NCBI GenBank assembly: GCA_039621445.1
Contig: CP154956.1
Location: 49,378,826 to 49,442,825, forward strand
From: Euglena gracilis
Lineage: Eukaryota > Euglenida > Euglenophyceae > Euglenales
Length of the DNA: 64,000 bases
Reading direction: 5' to 3'
Both the position numbers and the translations under genes were made by a program. Shown in pieces: positions 37,501 to 57,905 of the stretch (the first letter of the stretch is position 1; every line of letters starts with the position of its first letter). The notes under the pieces were generated by a model. It did not search any database, was not told the origin of the DNA, and saw only the letters and a program-made list of their open reading frames with translations.

Positions 37501-38565
37501 TCTTCTGTTGCTCAACTGTTCGAGGGCCCCAAAATAACAAACTCCCTTGTGTTTCCCAGTCGTTTCGGGGGGCAAATCCCTTCTGTTGCTCAACTGTTCG
37601 AGGGCCCCAAAATAACAAACTCCCTTGTGTTTCCCAGTCGTTTCGGGGGGAAAATCTCTTCTGTTGTTCAACTGTTCGAGGGCCCCAAAATAAAAAAATC
37701 CCTTGTGTTTCCAAGTCGTTTCGGGGGGCAAATCACTTCTGTTGCTCAACTGTTCGAGGGGCCCAAAATAACAAAATCCCTTGGGTTTCCCAGTCGTTTC
37801 GGGGGGCAAATCCCTTCTGTTGCTCAACTGTTCGAGGGCCCCAAAATAACAAAATCCCTTGTGTTTCCCAGTCGTTTCGGGGGGCAAATCCCTTGTGTTT
37901 CCAAGTCGTTTCGGGGGGGGCAAATCCCTTCTGTTGCTCAACTGTTCGAGGGCCCCAAAATAACAAACTCCCTTGTGTTTCCCAGTCGTTTCGGGAAGCA
38001 AATCCCTTCTGTTGCTCAACTGTTCGAGGGCCCCAAAATAACAAACTCCCTTGTGTTCCCAAGTCGTTTTGGGGGACATACATGCATGCATATACGTAGG
38101 AGGATGCTCGAGATGTCGTTCGAGGTCGCTCGAGGTCGCTCGAGGTCGCTCGAGGATGCTCGAAAACATCCTCGAGTGTCGCTCGAGGTCGCTCGAGGAT
38201 GCTCTAGAGCATCCTCGAGCGTCGCTCGAGGTCGCTCGAGGATGCTCGAAAACATCCTCGAGTGTCGCTCGAGGTCGCTCGAGGTCGCTCGAGGATGCTC
38301 GAAAACATCCTCGAGTGTCGCTCGAGGTCGCTCGAGGATGCTCTAGAGCATCCTCGAGCGTCGCTCGAGGTCGCTCGAGGATGCTCGAAAACATCCTCGA
38401 ATGTCGCTCGAGGTCGCTCGAGGATGCTCTAGAGCATCCTCGAGCGTCGCTCGAGGTCACTCGAGGATGCTTTTTAAGCCCCCCCCTGGAGGGGGGGGGG
38501 CTTAAAAACGCTCGAGGATGCTCGAGCTCGAGCGCTCGATCTCGAGCATCCTCTTACGGTAACCC
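34583..38565. mobile_element. Foldback element (family J) containing the 78-bp satellite
   Basis: It begins GGTTACGGTTGGAGGATG and ends CATCCTCTTACGGTAACC, imperfect inverted ends. Inside each end are clustered palindromes of the type AGGATGCTCTAGAGCATCCT and repeated GTCGCTCGAGG (34.59-34.80 and 38.10-38.47 kb). ACATACATGCATG occurs at both edges of the satellite. The right module (GGGGGGCTTAAAAACGCTC through CTTACGGTAACC) is shared with smaller copies at 20.33-20.69 and 51.15-51.34 kb. No target duplication was recognised. Confidence 0.7.
34935..38075. repeat. 78-bp satellite array, about 40 copies
   Basis: The unit runs from AACTGTTCGAGGGCCCC through CCCAGTCGTTTCGGGGGGC to TTCTGTTGCTC and repeats every 78 bp with few differences, mainly CCC versus TCT after CAAAT and CCCAG versus CCAAG. 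Because 78 is 26 codons and most frames lack stops, ORFs of 350-770 residues appear on both strands; these are artefacts of the period. The last few copies (37.6-38.07 kb) are more divergent and include a truncated unit and single-base indels. Confidence 0.97.
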
Positions 38566-38589
38566 CCCCGGGGGGGTCTCGCGAGCCTT

Positions 38590-38965
38590 ATGGAAAAAGG
38601 TGCTGGCTGGAAGAAGAAAAAAAAACGTGCTGGCAGGACCCCCCCCCCCTAGGGGGTGGGGTCCAGGGGGGGCGTCAAGCCGGCTGGGAGCTGGACATGG
38701 CAGGTGCCCAAAAAAATGCCCCCAAAAAACCAAATCCAGCTGGGTTTCAGCCAAAAAAATAGGAAAAGCTCCCCCAAAAGAATTGAAAGCCCCAAAACCA
38801 CCAAAAAATGCCATTGTTGGCCATTTTTGACCCCCTTTTAAAAAAAACTTTCGGAGGTTGCACCGAAAATTTTTGGGCCAGCCTGGCCTGAGCCTTTTTT
38901 CAGCGGACCCGCTGAAATAAAGGGGGGGGTAGCCTGACTAGGAGGTGCTGGCTGGCTGGAACCCC
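38590..38965. repeat. Dispersed GGTGCTGGCTGGACCCC-type element
   Basis: Starts with AAAAAGGTGCTGGCTGG and poly-C, runs through AAATCCAGCTGGGTTTCAGCC, a CCATTTTTGACCCCCTTTT part and a TTTCAGCGGACCCGCTGAAA hairpin. Homologous stretches are at 18,975-19,245 and 43,930-44,290, with shorter pieces at 110-190, 47,180 and 49,085-49,190. Confidence 0.7.
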
Positions 38966-41900
38966 TGGGGTCCATAGATTCACTTTGTGACCCCCGGGGG
39001 GCACTTTTTCCTGGGCCCAAACCCACCCACCCATTCTCGAAACACCCCCCGGGGGAGGGGTCACACAAGTGTTAAATGAATCGATGGAAGGGTCCCCTCT
39101 GGCTTAAGAAAACCCCTGGCCAGGAGACAGGTCAAGGGGCACAAGGACAGGACATAGGTCCCTGTGAGGACAGGTTGGTGGGTAACGGAATACCCCAATC
39201 CTTCCACATATTTTCCAGTGTCTTAGATACGGGGGAGGTGATGATTGTTGGACATTTGCAGCAGGGGGAACGGCAGACAGCTCCCCTCTCCCTTGGAGGT
39301 TGCCTTTGGGACTGCCACATTCATCCATGCATTCGAGGGCAGATTTTGAGCACCAGGAGGGAAACTCTGGGTCAGAGACCCAAAAAAAAAACAACTGATT
39401 TTGCCAAAGCGACCATCATTGCGGCGCCTGCGAAACTATGGAAATGACTCGACCCCTGGTCCGCCGAGTCCACAGGAGTTGCTGGCTTGGTGGTGGAACT
39501 TTTTCCGGGACAATACCCTCCCACATTTCGAACCACCAGCTCCAACCAACCACCAGAGGGGGGGGCAACATAGAAGGAAAAAAAATTGCAAATAAAGCAA
39601 ATAAATACAAAAAAAATTGTTCAGAAAACACAAAAAAATTCAATTTCATGTATTCTTTGCAGTCCGGTCAAGGTGCAACAAAAATGTCAAAAAATATGAC
39701 TTTTTTTTAAAAAATGGAACACTGAGATTCCAGAAATGGGCTTTTGTTGGCATTAACAAATCAAAAAAAAACACGGAAATGTCGAAAAACGACACAAATT
39801 TGGTCTCAGGAAAAAACTGGGGCCGAAATACACACATTGTTTTTTTGAATCCAGAGCTGTTTCTGAGTCGAAAAAAGCATCCCAAGCAAAGGCGAAAAAT
39901 CACTGGGGAAAAAAACGCCTTCATGCCCCCACCCCGTTCAAAATGTCCATTGTGATATACTCCCTTGAAGCGAATTGTCCATATGACCAGCTTCATATTG
40001 CAGCTCTGCATTTTGCCATGTGTTTACAAATGTCCAAAGACTTGACATGTTGTGATACAATGACCAAATACTTCATTCGGGATTTTTTTGGGGAACATCT
40101 GAATGATCAAATATAATATGTCTTGTGTTGGTTTCTTTAAATTTCCTTTCTGTACTTATAATTATTTGTTTATTCTCTATTCTATATATATAATATTTTA
40201 TATAATATTTTACATAATACTTTATATATTATATCAATTATTGTAATTATTATTTTGTTTATATTTATTTACTTATAGATTCAAGACTTGAACGGACTCC
40301 CACCGCCTTCATCCATAGTGAAACCCAAAAATGTCCAGCACCTCATTCATATACCCAGCAAAGAAGTGCTGCCAATACCTCAAAAGTGCTTCCTTCTGAA
40401 TAACTGGCACCCAGCAAATCGAGAGGTAGATGAATGTGAGAGAGGGGGTTCCCAGACTCCCAGACGAATAACACTCTGCAGGGATCACAAAGTGAACGGG
40501 AGGTCAGAGACAGGGATGCGCATCCAAGATAACGCATCCAGCGGCAGGCCTCCCTCAGGCTTCCACGGGCAGGCCAAGCTTGTCAGTTTTAGAAAGAGGG
40601 GAAATCTGACCTGACATGAGTTCTTTCACCGCTCCAGGCTTGAAAAGAAACGCTTGTTTCTTTCGAGCGTTCGATCATCGAATGCCAAAAGAGATGCTCC
40701 GAAAGAGGGCATCTCCACATCTCCACAGACAGCAGAGACTCCAGATCTCCACATCCAGAACTGCCTTCTTCTGTTTACAAACCTTCTGCAAACAGCAATA
40801 TGGGCTCCGGCCAATCCCCAAACACCAACCAGCAAAGCATCCCAAGCCGTTGCAGATACAATATTTGGATGGCTGGGGCTGCTTTCCCAGTGAGGGTGTA
40901 ACTGGGTCGGCGAACCCTTTACAACCGCCATAGAGACTTGGAAGACTTTTGCAGCTGTGTGGGGCTTAACGGAAGGACGGCCATGGACCAGCACAGGAGA
41001 GAGGCCTACGGGCAGTGCATGTGGAATGGCAGCGGTGGTCGAAAGAAAGAAGGGCTGTGTGGGAAGCCCTGAAGGGTATGATTCATCCCCTCTGCCTGGA
41101 TCACTGATGTGGCCGTTGGGGGGGCGGGGAGGTTGTGGCGAATCCACCAACTAACCAGCTGGTCCGCATGGACTTGTTGGTTGGCCAAATTATTAGCTAA
41201 TTTACCGAAATGACATTTTCTTGTGTGCAATTTTAAATACCTCAAAATAACAAAACCGCTTGCTCCAAATATGCTCTGATGTTGTGAACGTTGTTATGTG
41301 TACACATTGTTTTTCCACACTTGCAACTTGGGTGAAATGTGACCAATGGAGGGCACCAAAAGTAGGTGTGGGGAGTTCTGGGTAGTCGGCCGACCAATTT
41401 GCTAATCGACTGAGCAGTTGGCCGACAAGAGGAGAGGGGAAGTTCCCCTGATGCCGAAAATTCATTGTTTTTTTGTTCTATTTCCTTTAAATTTTGGCTG
41501 TGGAATGCAACCCAGTTGGGTTTGGTGTTTTGTTCCAATCTGGGAGGTCAGCAGACCCCCCTCAATAAAAGATCTTGGGATTTCAGTTAGGAGACTTGAA
41601 ACACACAAAAAGTGTATTGCATAAAAATAAACTAAATAAAGACAAAAGAGAAAAATGTGAGATTGAGGGGGAAATAAAAAAAGGGAATCCTGAACAACTG
41701 CCATGGGCCTGCCCAATGACTTTGGGGGGGATTTGACCCCTTGCGTCGGTGTGCCTTTCAAAAAGTGGTCCTCCCCTTCCTCACTAAACCACTAAACCCT
41801 GGTCACCCCTGGTCGCCCTTGGTCTCCTCTGGTCGGCCGGTTGGCAAATAATCGGCTATCGATGGGGGTATGCTAACAAAAAAATAGAAATCCTGACCAT

Positions 41901-42196
41901 TCAGTGCACTTTCCCAACCTTTGCTCGCATTTGGCCTCTGCTGGCCAAATGCCCCCTTGGGGGGGGGCAGGGTATTAAATGAGGGGGCAGTGGGGAGGGG
42001 GGGCCGGGACCCCTCCTTGCCCCGGAAGGGGGTCACCTCCCCAACCCCCTGAACAAAAGATTTTCCGATGTGAAGCACTGGGGAAAAAAAACTGGGTGAC
42101 TGGGAACAAAAGCCCGAAAATCGCATTTTCATTCACTTTTTTGAAAAATCGGCCAAAACTTAAAACATCGAATTCATCTTCGTTTTGAGCCGGAGA

Positions 42197-43131
42197 CAGG
42201 GTTTGATATAAGGACAGGTGGGGGGGGTGGTCCGGACCCCCCCCCCCCCCCCGGGCCAGGAGGGGGGGGTGGGGGGGGACACCCCCCCCACCTAAACAGT
42301 GGCGCGGTCTGGGTGACCGAAAATTTTTGACCCCCCAAAATGACACCCCCCCCACCTAAACAGTGGCACGGTCTGGGAGACCGAAAATTTTTGACCCCCC
42401 AAAACGACCAAAAGTGCCATTTTGGGCACTTTTTGGGCAAAAATTTGCCAAAAATGCAAAAAAAATTCGGCGCGAAGCGCCGGAGGAAAAAATTGACCCT
42501 TTTTGGGGGGGTCCCGGGTACCCCCCCCCCCAGGGTCGGTCCGGACCGCCCTGCAGGTGGGGGGGGGGCCCGGACCCCCCCCCTGCGGGCCAGGAGGGGG
42601 GGGGGTGGGGAGGACACCCCCCCACCTAAACCATGTACCCGCCCCCCCCCCGGGGCAATTGTCGCGCGACAAATCGGGCACAGAGGGGGGTGACAATTTC
42701 CCGGGGTGACAATTTGGCCGGCACAGAGGGGGGTGACAATTGCCAGGGGGCGTCAATTGCCCGGGGGCGTCAATTGCCCACCCATGTAGGCCACATTAAA
42801 TCCAAATGACCAAGAACACCATCTGAAACACCAGTGAACACGCAAAAATGCAGCTATAGTTGTGATATTGTGCAGAGCATTTGGCATGTGACATTTCTCA
42901 GCACGTTGTAGCGAAATAGAGGATCAATCGAGTCGTGTCGGCAAAAAGAAAGTTCACAAACATCTTCTGTGGGGGGGTGACAAATTGGGCAGCACGGAGG
43001 GGGGTGACAATTTCCCGGGGTGACAATTTGGCCGGCACAGCCAGGGGTGACAATTGCCCGGGGCGTCAATTGCCCGGGGGCGTCAATTGCCTGGGGGGGG
43101 GGGCGGTACGCCCTCCTTATATCAAACCCTG
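42197..43131. mobile_element. 935-bp composite element with hAT-type ends and 8-bp target duplication
   Basis: The ends are CAGGGTTTGATATAAGG and CCTTATATCAAACCCTG, a perfect 17-bp inverted repeat, flanked by the 8-bp direct repeat GCCGGAGA (42,189-42,196 and 43,132-43,139). The interior holds repeated GGTCTGGGTGACCGAAAATT units, the core GGCGCGAAGCGCCGG and a right part with GCGTCAATTGCCCGGGG repeats. Related ends occur at 18,656 (TTTCGATATAAGGGCATG) to about 18,967 and at 63,886 (CAGGGTTCGATATAAGG), where the window ends. Confidence 0.85.
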
Positions 43132-43619
43132 GCCGGAGAATTGTCCATGTCTTTTCTTGGTTCTGGGGTCCTAGACCCCCCCACAAAACCAACGCTCACT
43201 TAATACCCTGCCTGGGGGGGGGGCAGTATTTTAGAGCCGCCAATAATAAAAAAACCTAACTAAAACATAGTTAAAACTGAAATTGTCGAAGATTTGGCGC
43301 AAACATTAAAACTGTCCCTGAAAAAAAAGGGAACCCCTTGGGGAGGGGGCAAGGAAGGGGGACGGGATTTCCCGGACTCCTCTGAAGGAAGACACAGACA
43401 GTCAACAGAACAAAATCTGAACGTTTGGGATACCGCGTTGGGCAGTTGGACTCCAGTCATCAGTGTCCTGTGGCCTCCATTCACTTCTGTGGGATCTGGT
43501 TCTGGAGGATAAGAACCCAAGGTCTGATGTGTAGATGCACCGCTCGGGCCAGCAATGCTTGAAATAGACCAATCCCCAGTATGCAAAGAAATATGAGCTA
43601 CCAAAGGTATGAACATGCC

Positions 43620-43816
43620 GTCAAATCCGGGATCTGAGATCAGAGGATGCAAAAGCCAACCGCTCCGGCAGATGACTGCTCCAACAACAGCCGGCCACCG
43701 GGCAACTGCCACCCTGAGAGGTCAAATCCGGGATCTGAGATCAGAGGATGCAAAAGCCAACCGCTCCGGCAGATGACTGCTCCAACAACAGCCGGCCACC
43801 GGGCAACTGCCACCCT
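43620..43816 (+). repeat. 101-bp tandem duplication
   Basis: A block starting GTCAAATCCGGGATCTGAG and ending GGCAACTGCCACCCT occurs at 43,620-43,715 and again, almost unchanged, at 43,721-43,816. This is a recent two-copy duplication in the spacer downstream of the ATP-grasp gene. Confidence 0.95.
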
Positions 43817-44322
43817 CCCATTCTAAAGTACAGCTGGGGCCAGGGAGGCCGTCAAAGGCGGTTTCCAACTCGGGCAGCTCTCGCTGAGCGGCCGCCTCTG
43901 CCCACCGGGGGTGTTCTTAAGGACTCCCCCCACGTGGACCGGCTGGAAAAAGGTGATGGCTGCCCCCCCCTTGGGGGGAGTTGGCTTTCTGCCTCCTATT
44001 TTTGGCTGAAAAATGCCAACCCAGCTGGATGTGGCTTTTGGGGGCATTTTTGGGCACCCTCCTTTTGGGTGCCCCAAAATGCCATTAAACCATTTTGGAC
44101 CCCTCTCATTTTTGACCCAAGAAAATTTTTTTTCGGTCCAGCCCGGCAAAGCAAAAGCCGGGCTGGTCTGAACTTTATTTCAGTGCGCCTCCCCCCCCCC
44201 GGGAGGTCCGCAAGCCAGCTGGGAGGTGCTGGCTGGAAAACAGGTGCTGGCTGGCTGGGGTTGAGTCCCCTTCGGCTTAAGAAAACCCCTGCTGCCCACT
44301 GACGGTGCCAGGGCGGGCCGGG

Positions 44323-53566
<9,244 letters not shown>

Positions 53567-53967
53567 CTGGGGTTGGGGTGGGGGTTGGGTGGCCGGTGGC
53601 GCAGGGCGCGGGCCGCGGTCATGGGCCTGCCTGCCGGGAAGGGGTGGCGGCCAACCCCCCACTCAGGACCCCGGGCCGACCTCCAAAGGACAACCTATGA
53701 CCCCCCGGCGAAGAAAAATGAAACACAGTGGGGACGATTTTGGCCGCAAAAAATCCAAACAACTGATTTTTTGCAATGATTATGCAAACGATTTTCATCA
53801 GGAGGCCATCTAATTGTGGACTTGCAAAAACTGTCAATCTGGGTTTGTGGGGTCATTTTGGGCCCCTAGCCTCCCCCCCTTTAGGCACCAAGCCTGATCC
53901 TGCAAAATAAATAAATATATGACTGTATATTAGAATATAAGTGTGGGGGGAGTCTGCACACAACACA

Positions 53968-54004
53968 ACATGCACGCACGCACGCATGCACGCACGCACG
54001 CGCG

Positions 54005-54079
<75 letters not shown>
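53968..54079 (+). repeat. CACG then CA microsatellite
   Basis: (CACG)n and (GC)n pass into a pure (CA)n run, in the spacer upstream of the ATP-grasp exons. Confidence 0.97.
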
Positions 54080-54080
<1 letters not shown>

Positions 54081-55936
54081 AAATGCCCATTGCAGATCGT
54101 CCAGGGCAGGGTCAAAATGGTGCCGCCACAGAGAGGCAAGAGACCGCAGGCAGGACCACACTTCTGCACCATCAGACCTGGGGGAAAGGGCACCGAAATG
54201 CGTCACCTGTGGGGGAGGGAGAGGAGGCGAAAGTGGGCCATCCAAGAGGCAGGGATTTATTGAATTGAATTCTGGTTCAAAGGTCTCCTCAGCGCCAATG
54301 TCTGAAATCATAGCTTCAAGCCAAGCCTACTCATATCCCCCCCCCCTGCCATTGTTCACTAAATGTTCATCTCCGTCCCCGGGGGGGGTGTTACAATGGC
54401 CAATGTTCGTCTCCGACCGGGGGGGGGGGGGTTGTGGGACAAAGGGGGGATCCAGATTGGCAAATAAATAAATAGTTGATAAGGGTTTTGGCCATTTTGG
54501 GCTGCTTTTGGCCCTGTTTTTTTTGGCTGCATCACTTTGGCGCTTTTGGCCGCTTTAGCCCCCCCCCCTTTTATCACTTATGGCTATTTTTTGGGCATTT
54601 AATTCAGATAATAGTTCTCATACGTACGTTGTGTTCTAAATGAACGCACGGGGGGGGGGTCCACCTAGCACCCTGTTGTGGTAAATATCACAACGATCAG
54701 TAGTGGCATAGTTTCAACTGAGGGTGTGAAATCTCAATACAAACCCTACTCTTTCAAAATAACCACAATTTATCCATTTTCTCATTTTCTGATCATTGCA
54801 AAAAAAAACATGTGGCGGGCGTCAACAAAATTGGTTACTCAGAGGAGGCTCTGTCGAGCATCAGTGGAATTCAGGTAATCTGGCTGCGCGGAGGCTCCGT
54901 GGAGCCTCAGGTGACCAAAAGTCAAGATTCCATATTTCTCGGAGCCACAATTGACAGCAGTGGATCATTGTAGATCTTCATGATTCTTTTTAACTGCACA
55001 TGCAAAATCGGCAACCTTTAAAAAAAATTGAACACACTTGTACCAGTACCATCCCCATCAATCGAACTCCTTTGGAAGTATATTTGAAGGTCATCTTCTC
55101 ACGCCGCTAACATCAGTGCAAACTTTGCCGAGGAAATCAACGATTTGATCGGCCAGGCACATAAACTCGAAAAGTACTTTGCTCTTTTAGATGCTATTTT
55201 GAAAGAACAGGATGGGGATACCTATTGAAAGACAAGTGGCAAAGAAAATGTGGAGACATCGGGATTGCCACTGGCATCCCTGATTCTTGGGCTCTCAGGC
55301 ATGCATGGCGCCGAGAAACATCCCTAAAGACGAGAGCACAGCAAGCCGGTGCACTGTGACCACGAGAACAGCTCAGTATGGGTTGTGCGATGTGCAATGA
55401 GCATTGCAGTACAAATGTCCTTGCCGGGGCCCATTCTGGCCAAACCGAGCAACTCAGCGAGCGCATCTCAGCTCTGGGCACCCCACTGGGGTTCTCCGGT
55501 CCAAAACCCCTGGGGTGGGGAGGGGGCGACCCCGAGTCACGGATGGCGTGGTCGGGGCAGACAAGGGGCGAACGGGGGCAGTGGCGGGCCTGCAGCGCCG
55601 GACAGGGGAGGGGACTCGGCAACCGGAGCGTGGCATCACGAAAGGAAGGGCAGGGGCCAGACATGGGCAGGACAGCCTGCGCTTGGAGGGAGGGTCTGGG
55701 CCTGGGATTATGGCGCATGACGCAACGCATCCATTCCCTGTCCAAAAGGAGGTTGATGTCAGTGAAGGAGTGACATCAAGGAATGATGTCAATGATCTCT
55801 GCCGGGTCCCTGTCTCCTGGGTGCCTAATGAAAAGAAGAAGAAGAAACCTGAGTGCGAAACGTCGAAAACACCAACCCATTAAGCACAAAATCCTCGAGC
55901 ATTTTTGAGAGTTTTTGCAGGGAGAATTACGGCACA

Positions 55937-56345
55937 CCCCCCTATGTCCAACGACCGGTGATAACCTCTGTCCTCTGGCAAGGGGGGTTGTCATTGGACA
56001 TAGGGTTTGTAACAAAAAAGGGTGTCCTCCAATCGGGGGTTGGGGGTCGGTCACTGATCGTTGGACAAGGGGTATAATAAAAAGTTGGAGGGTATCCAGG
56101 TCCCCACCTCAAAAAATGGTCAGAGTTTTCCTTTTGGCGCTTTGCGCCAAAATTATTTTCAATTTCGACAATTTTTTTTAAAACCAAAAAGCACCAAAAA
56201 GGCATTTTGGCTGATTTTTGGCCAATGTCAAAAATGTTCGGCCCGATGTAAAGCGCCGGGCCAAAAATCTGGCCAAACATCTGAAAAGGCGTCCCCCAAC
56301 CGGGGGGTGGCGTAGGACATAAGAGTCGTTGGACGTAGGGAGGAG
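55937..56345. mobile_element. Relative of the CTATGTCCAACGACC element
   Basis: Left end CCCCCCTATGTCCAACGACC; right part GGACATAAGAGTCGTTGGAC. The internal core is GGCGCTTTGCGCC, with a second palindromic site GGCCCGATGTAAAGCGCC. The outer ends have drifted, so no clear target duplication remains. Confidence 0.65.
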
Positions 56346-56389
56346 GGTGGATGGAGGATGCTTTGCAGAATGCTCAAGAGCAGCCTTCA

Positions 56390-56458
56390 ACAGACATGGA
56401 CACATGTCTGTTACAGACATGGACACATGTCTGTTACAGACATGGACACATGTCTGTT
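56390..56458 (+). repeat. Three tandem copies of a 23-bp hairpin
   Basis: The unit is ACAGACATGGACACATGTCTGTT minus its last three bases in the stem-loop sense: ACAGACATG pairs with CATGTCTGT around a GACA loop. It is repeated three times without change. Confidence 0.95.
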
Positions 56459-57074
56459 GTTTGGGAAAAGGATGTGAACAAAGAAAATCGCCATCAATTG
56501 TCAGGAAAGAGAAATCTGCAACCATACGCTTCCTACAGCCTGTCCTTTGTGGGGGCCCGGGAGAGAATCAGGTCCGGGCTGAGCCACGCTGCAAAAAAAG
56601 CCCAGTGGGCAAACCTTACTCACTCAGTAAGTAGGAGAGACAGCGCCGTAGCCTGGCAGAGCGTGGGGGACCTGGCCGTGGGGGTTGGACGTCTTCCGGG
56701 GGCACGGCGGGACGGCCACGGCAACTTGGGTTGTTGGGACAAGTAGAGAGGAGTGGGGGGTTGGCTTAGGCCAAACAGAACTTTTGCTGTCGGGCAGCTT
56801 TATGGCCTCAAACGGCCGAAAACAAAAGGAAAAGAAAAGTAGGCTGTCGGCCCTGTGTGCTGTGTGTGCATCACGCGCGCAGGAGGGGAGGGGGGGGTTC
56901 ATGCATGCGCACGGAATCCTGCACAGGGCAGCACCCCGGACGACCGGCCCTGGCCTTTGTGAACCATTGAATTCCCAAGCTGACCATCTGACCCCAGCCG
57001 GTCAGGGGTCCCCGTCGCGCTGAGTTGAGTCGGGACTACCGCTCCTGCACCTTTCCAGCGATGACTGACCTAAC

Positions 57075-57360
57075 CGTGTGATGCGGACAGAGGGCCAGTG
57101 TTGGAACTTGTGCCGGCCCACCCCTGCCCCTGTCCGGTTCGCCGGGGGACGCCCCCGTCCCACCCCGGCCGGGGGTAGGCGTTGTTCTGGGCGGCGGCCG
57201 CGGCGCCGTGGGCCCCGTACTGCGGGGCTGCGGGGGCCGTCCCGGAGACGGAGCTGTTGTGGAACCAGATGCTGATCCCCGGCAGGGGGCCGGTCCCGGG
57301 CCCCGGGGAAAGGTCGGCTACGGCTGGCTGGCCGCTACCGAAGTTGGTCCGTGGTAGTGG
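57075..57360 (-). CDS. Unassigned low-complexity exon candidate
   Basis: An open stretch rich in Gly, Ala, Pro and Tyr (ISIWFHNSSVSGTAP, PQYGAHGAAAAAQNNAYPRP) on the same strand and downstream of the TRAF-like exons. It resembles a disordered C-terminal tail. A second open piece at about 56,740-56,630 ends HALPGYGAVSPTY followed by a stop and could be the terminus of the same tail. Both are suggested only by composition; no domain is recognisable. Confidence 0.25.
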
Positions 57361-57629
57361 CCGCGGCTGGCCCCCCCCCCACCATGTGACCCCTCCCACG
57401 GCACACCCACCGACACAGCAGACTTAAATCTTGAGGGTCAGGAGAGTGGAGCACACACGCTGTGGTCTTTCTCGAGACATGGAACGAAACCGGGTCCACC
57501 CCCTTCCCCCTTCAATGTCCTTCAACCCCACAGATCTCATACCTAACCAAACCCCAATCCAGACCCTAACTCCAATCCAGGCTCTTCGCCAAACGTAAAC
57601 TCGACCCTTCCAAAACACTTGTCTCTCAC

Positions 57630-57745
57630 TATAATCCAGGCTCGTCATACGTGTCTTTCGCGTCCGTCTGAAGGCAGGTCTCCAGCAGGGCATTCCAGGC
57701 CGTGGCAAAATTTTCCATATTGAGCCACCAGAGCGAAAACGCCAT
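57630..57745 (-). CDS. Unassigned exon candidate, possibly the tail of the TRAF-like gene
   Basis: One frame reads LWWLNMENFATAWNALLETC then LQTDAKDT and reaches a GTATGA donor, or a TAG a few codons later. The composition (Trp, Asn, amphipathic helix) looks like real protein, and no other frame is as good. It follows the MATH exon on the same strand, so it may extend that gene, or it may be a separate small gene. I do not recognise the sequence. Confidence 0.35.
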
Positions 57746-57905
57746 AACAGGGCCAAGCCTCAGGCGTCTGTCACGTGTCAGATGGAAGCCGAATTGCTTT
57801 TGGGGCTTTCAGTTCGGTCGGGGGCTGGGGGGGTGGAAGGCTGGATGAAACAACAGGGATCAGTGTGTTCTGTGCCCCCCCCCCGGGCCCCTGGCCTCGA
57901 CGCTG

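Larger units (their letters stand above)
38966..44322. other. Spacer downstream of the ATP-grasp gene
   Basis: Besides the repeats listed, no exon is convincing. AT-rich sequence with TATA-type low complexity lies at 40.13-40.28 kb. Open stretches at 40.6-41.15 kb lack domain-like composition. Confidence 0.55.
53567..56629. other. Spacer upstream of the ATP-grasp gene
   Basis: Holds the CA microsatellite, an element relative at 55.94-56.35 kb, the triple hairpin and a possible retroelement scrap at 54.9-55.9 kb. The N-terminal exon of the ATP-grasp gene should lie in the left part but was not found. Confidence 0.5.

Noticed and set aside
34700-38460. ORFs of 350-770 residues on both strands
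   Set aside because: They are the 78-bp satellite read in several frames; period 26 codons explains them fully.
40626-41150. 174-residue minus-strand ORF
   Set aside because: No recognisable domain, no splice context and no similarity to neighbouring gene families.
54905-55885. Possible LINE fragment (FLGATIDSSGS at 54,950; GAAACGTCGAAAAC near 55,860)
   Set aside because: The reverse-transcriptase-like match is about a dozen residues, interrupted by stops, and no catalytic motif is present.
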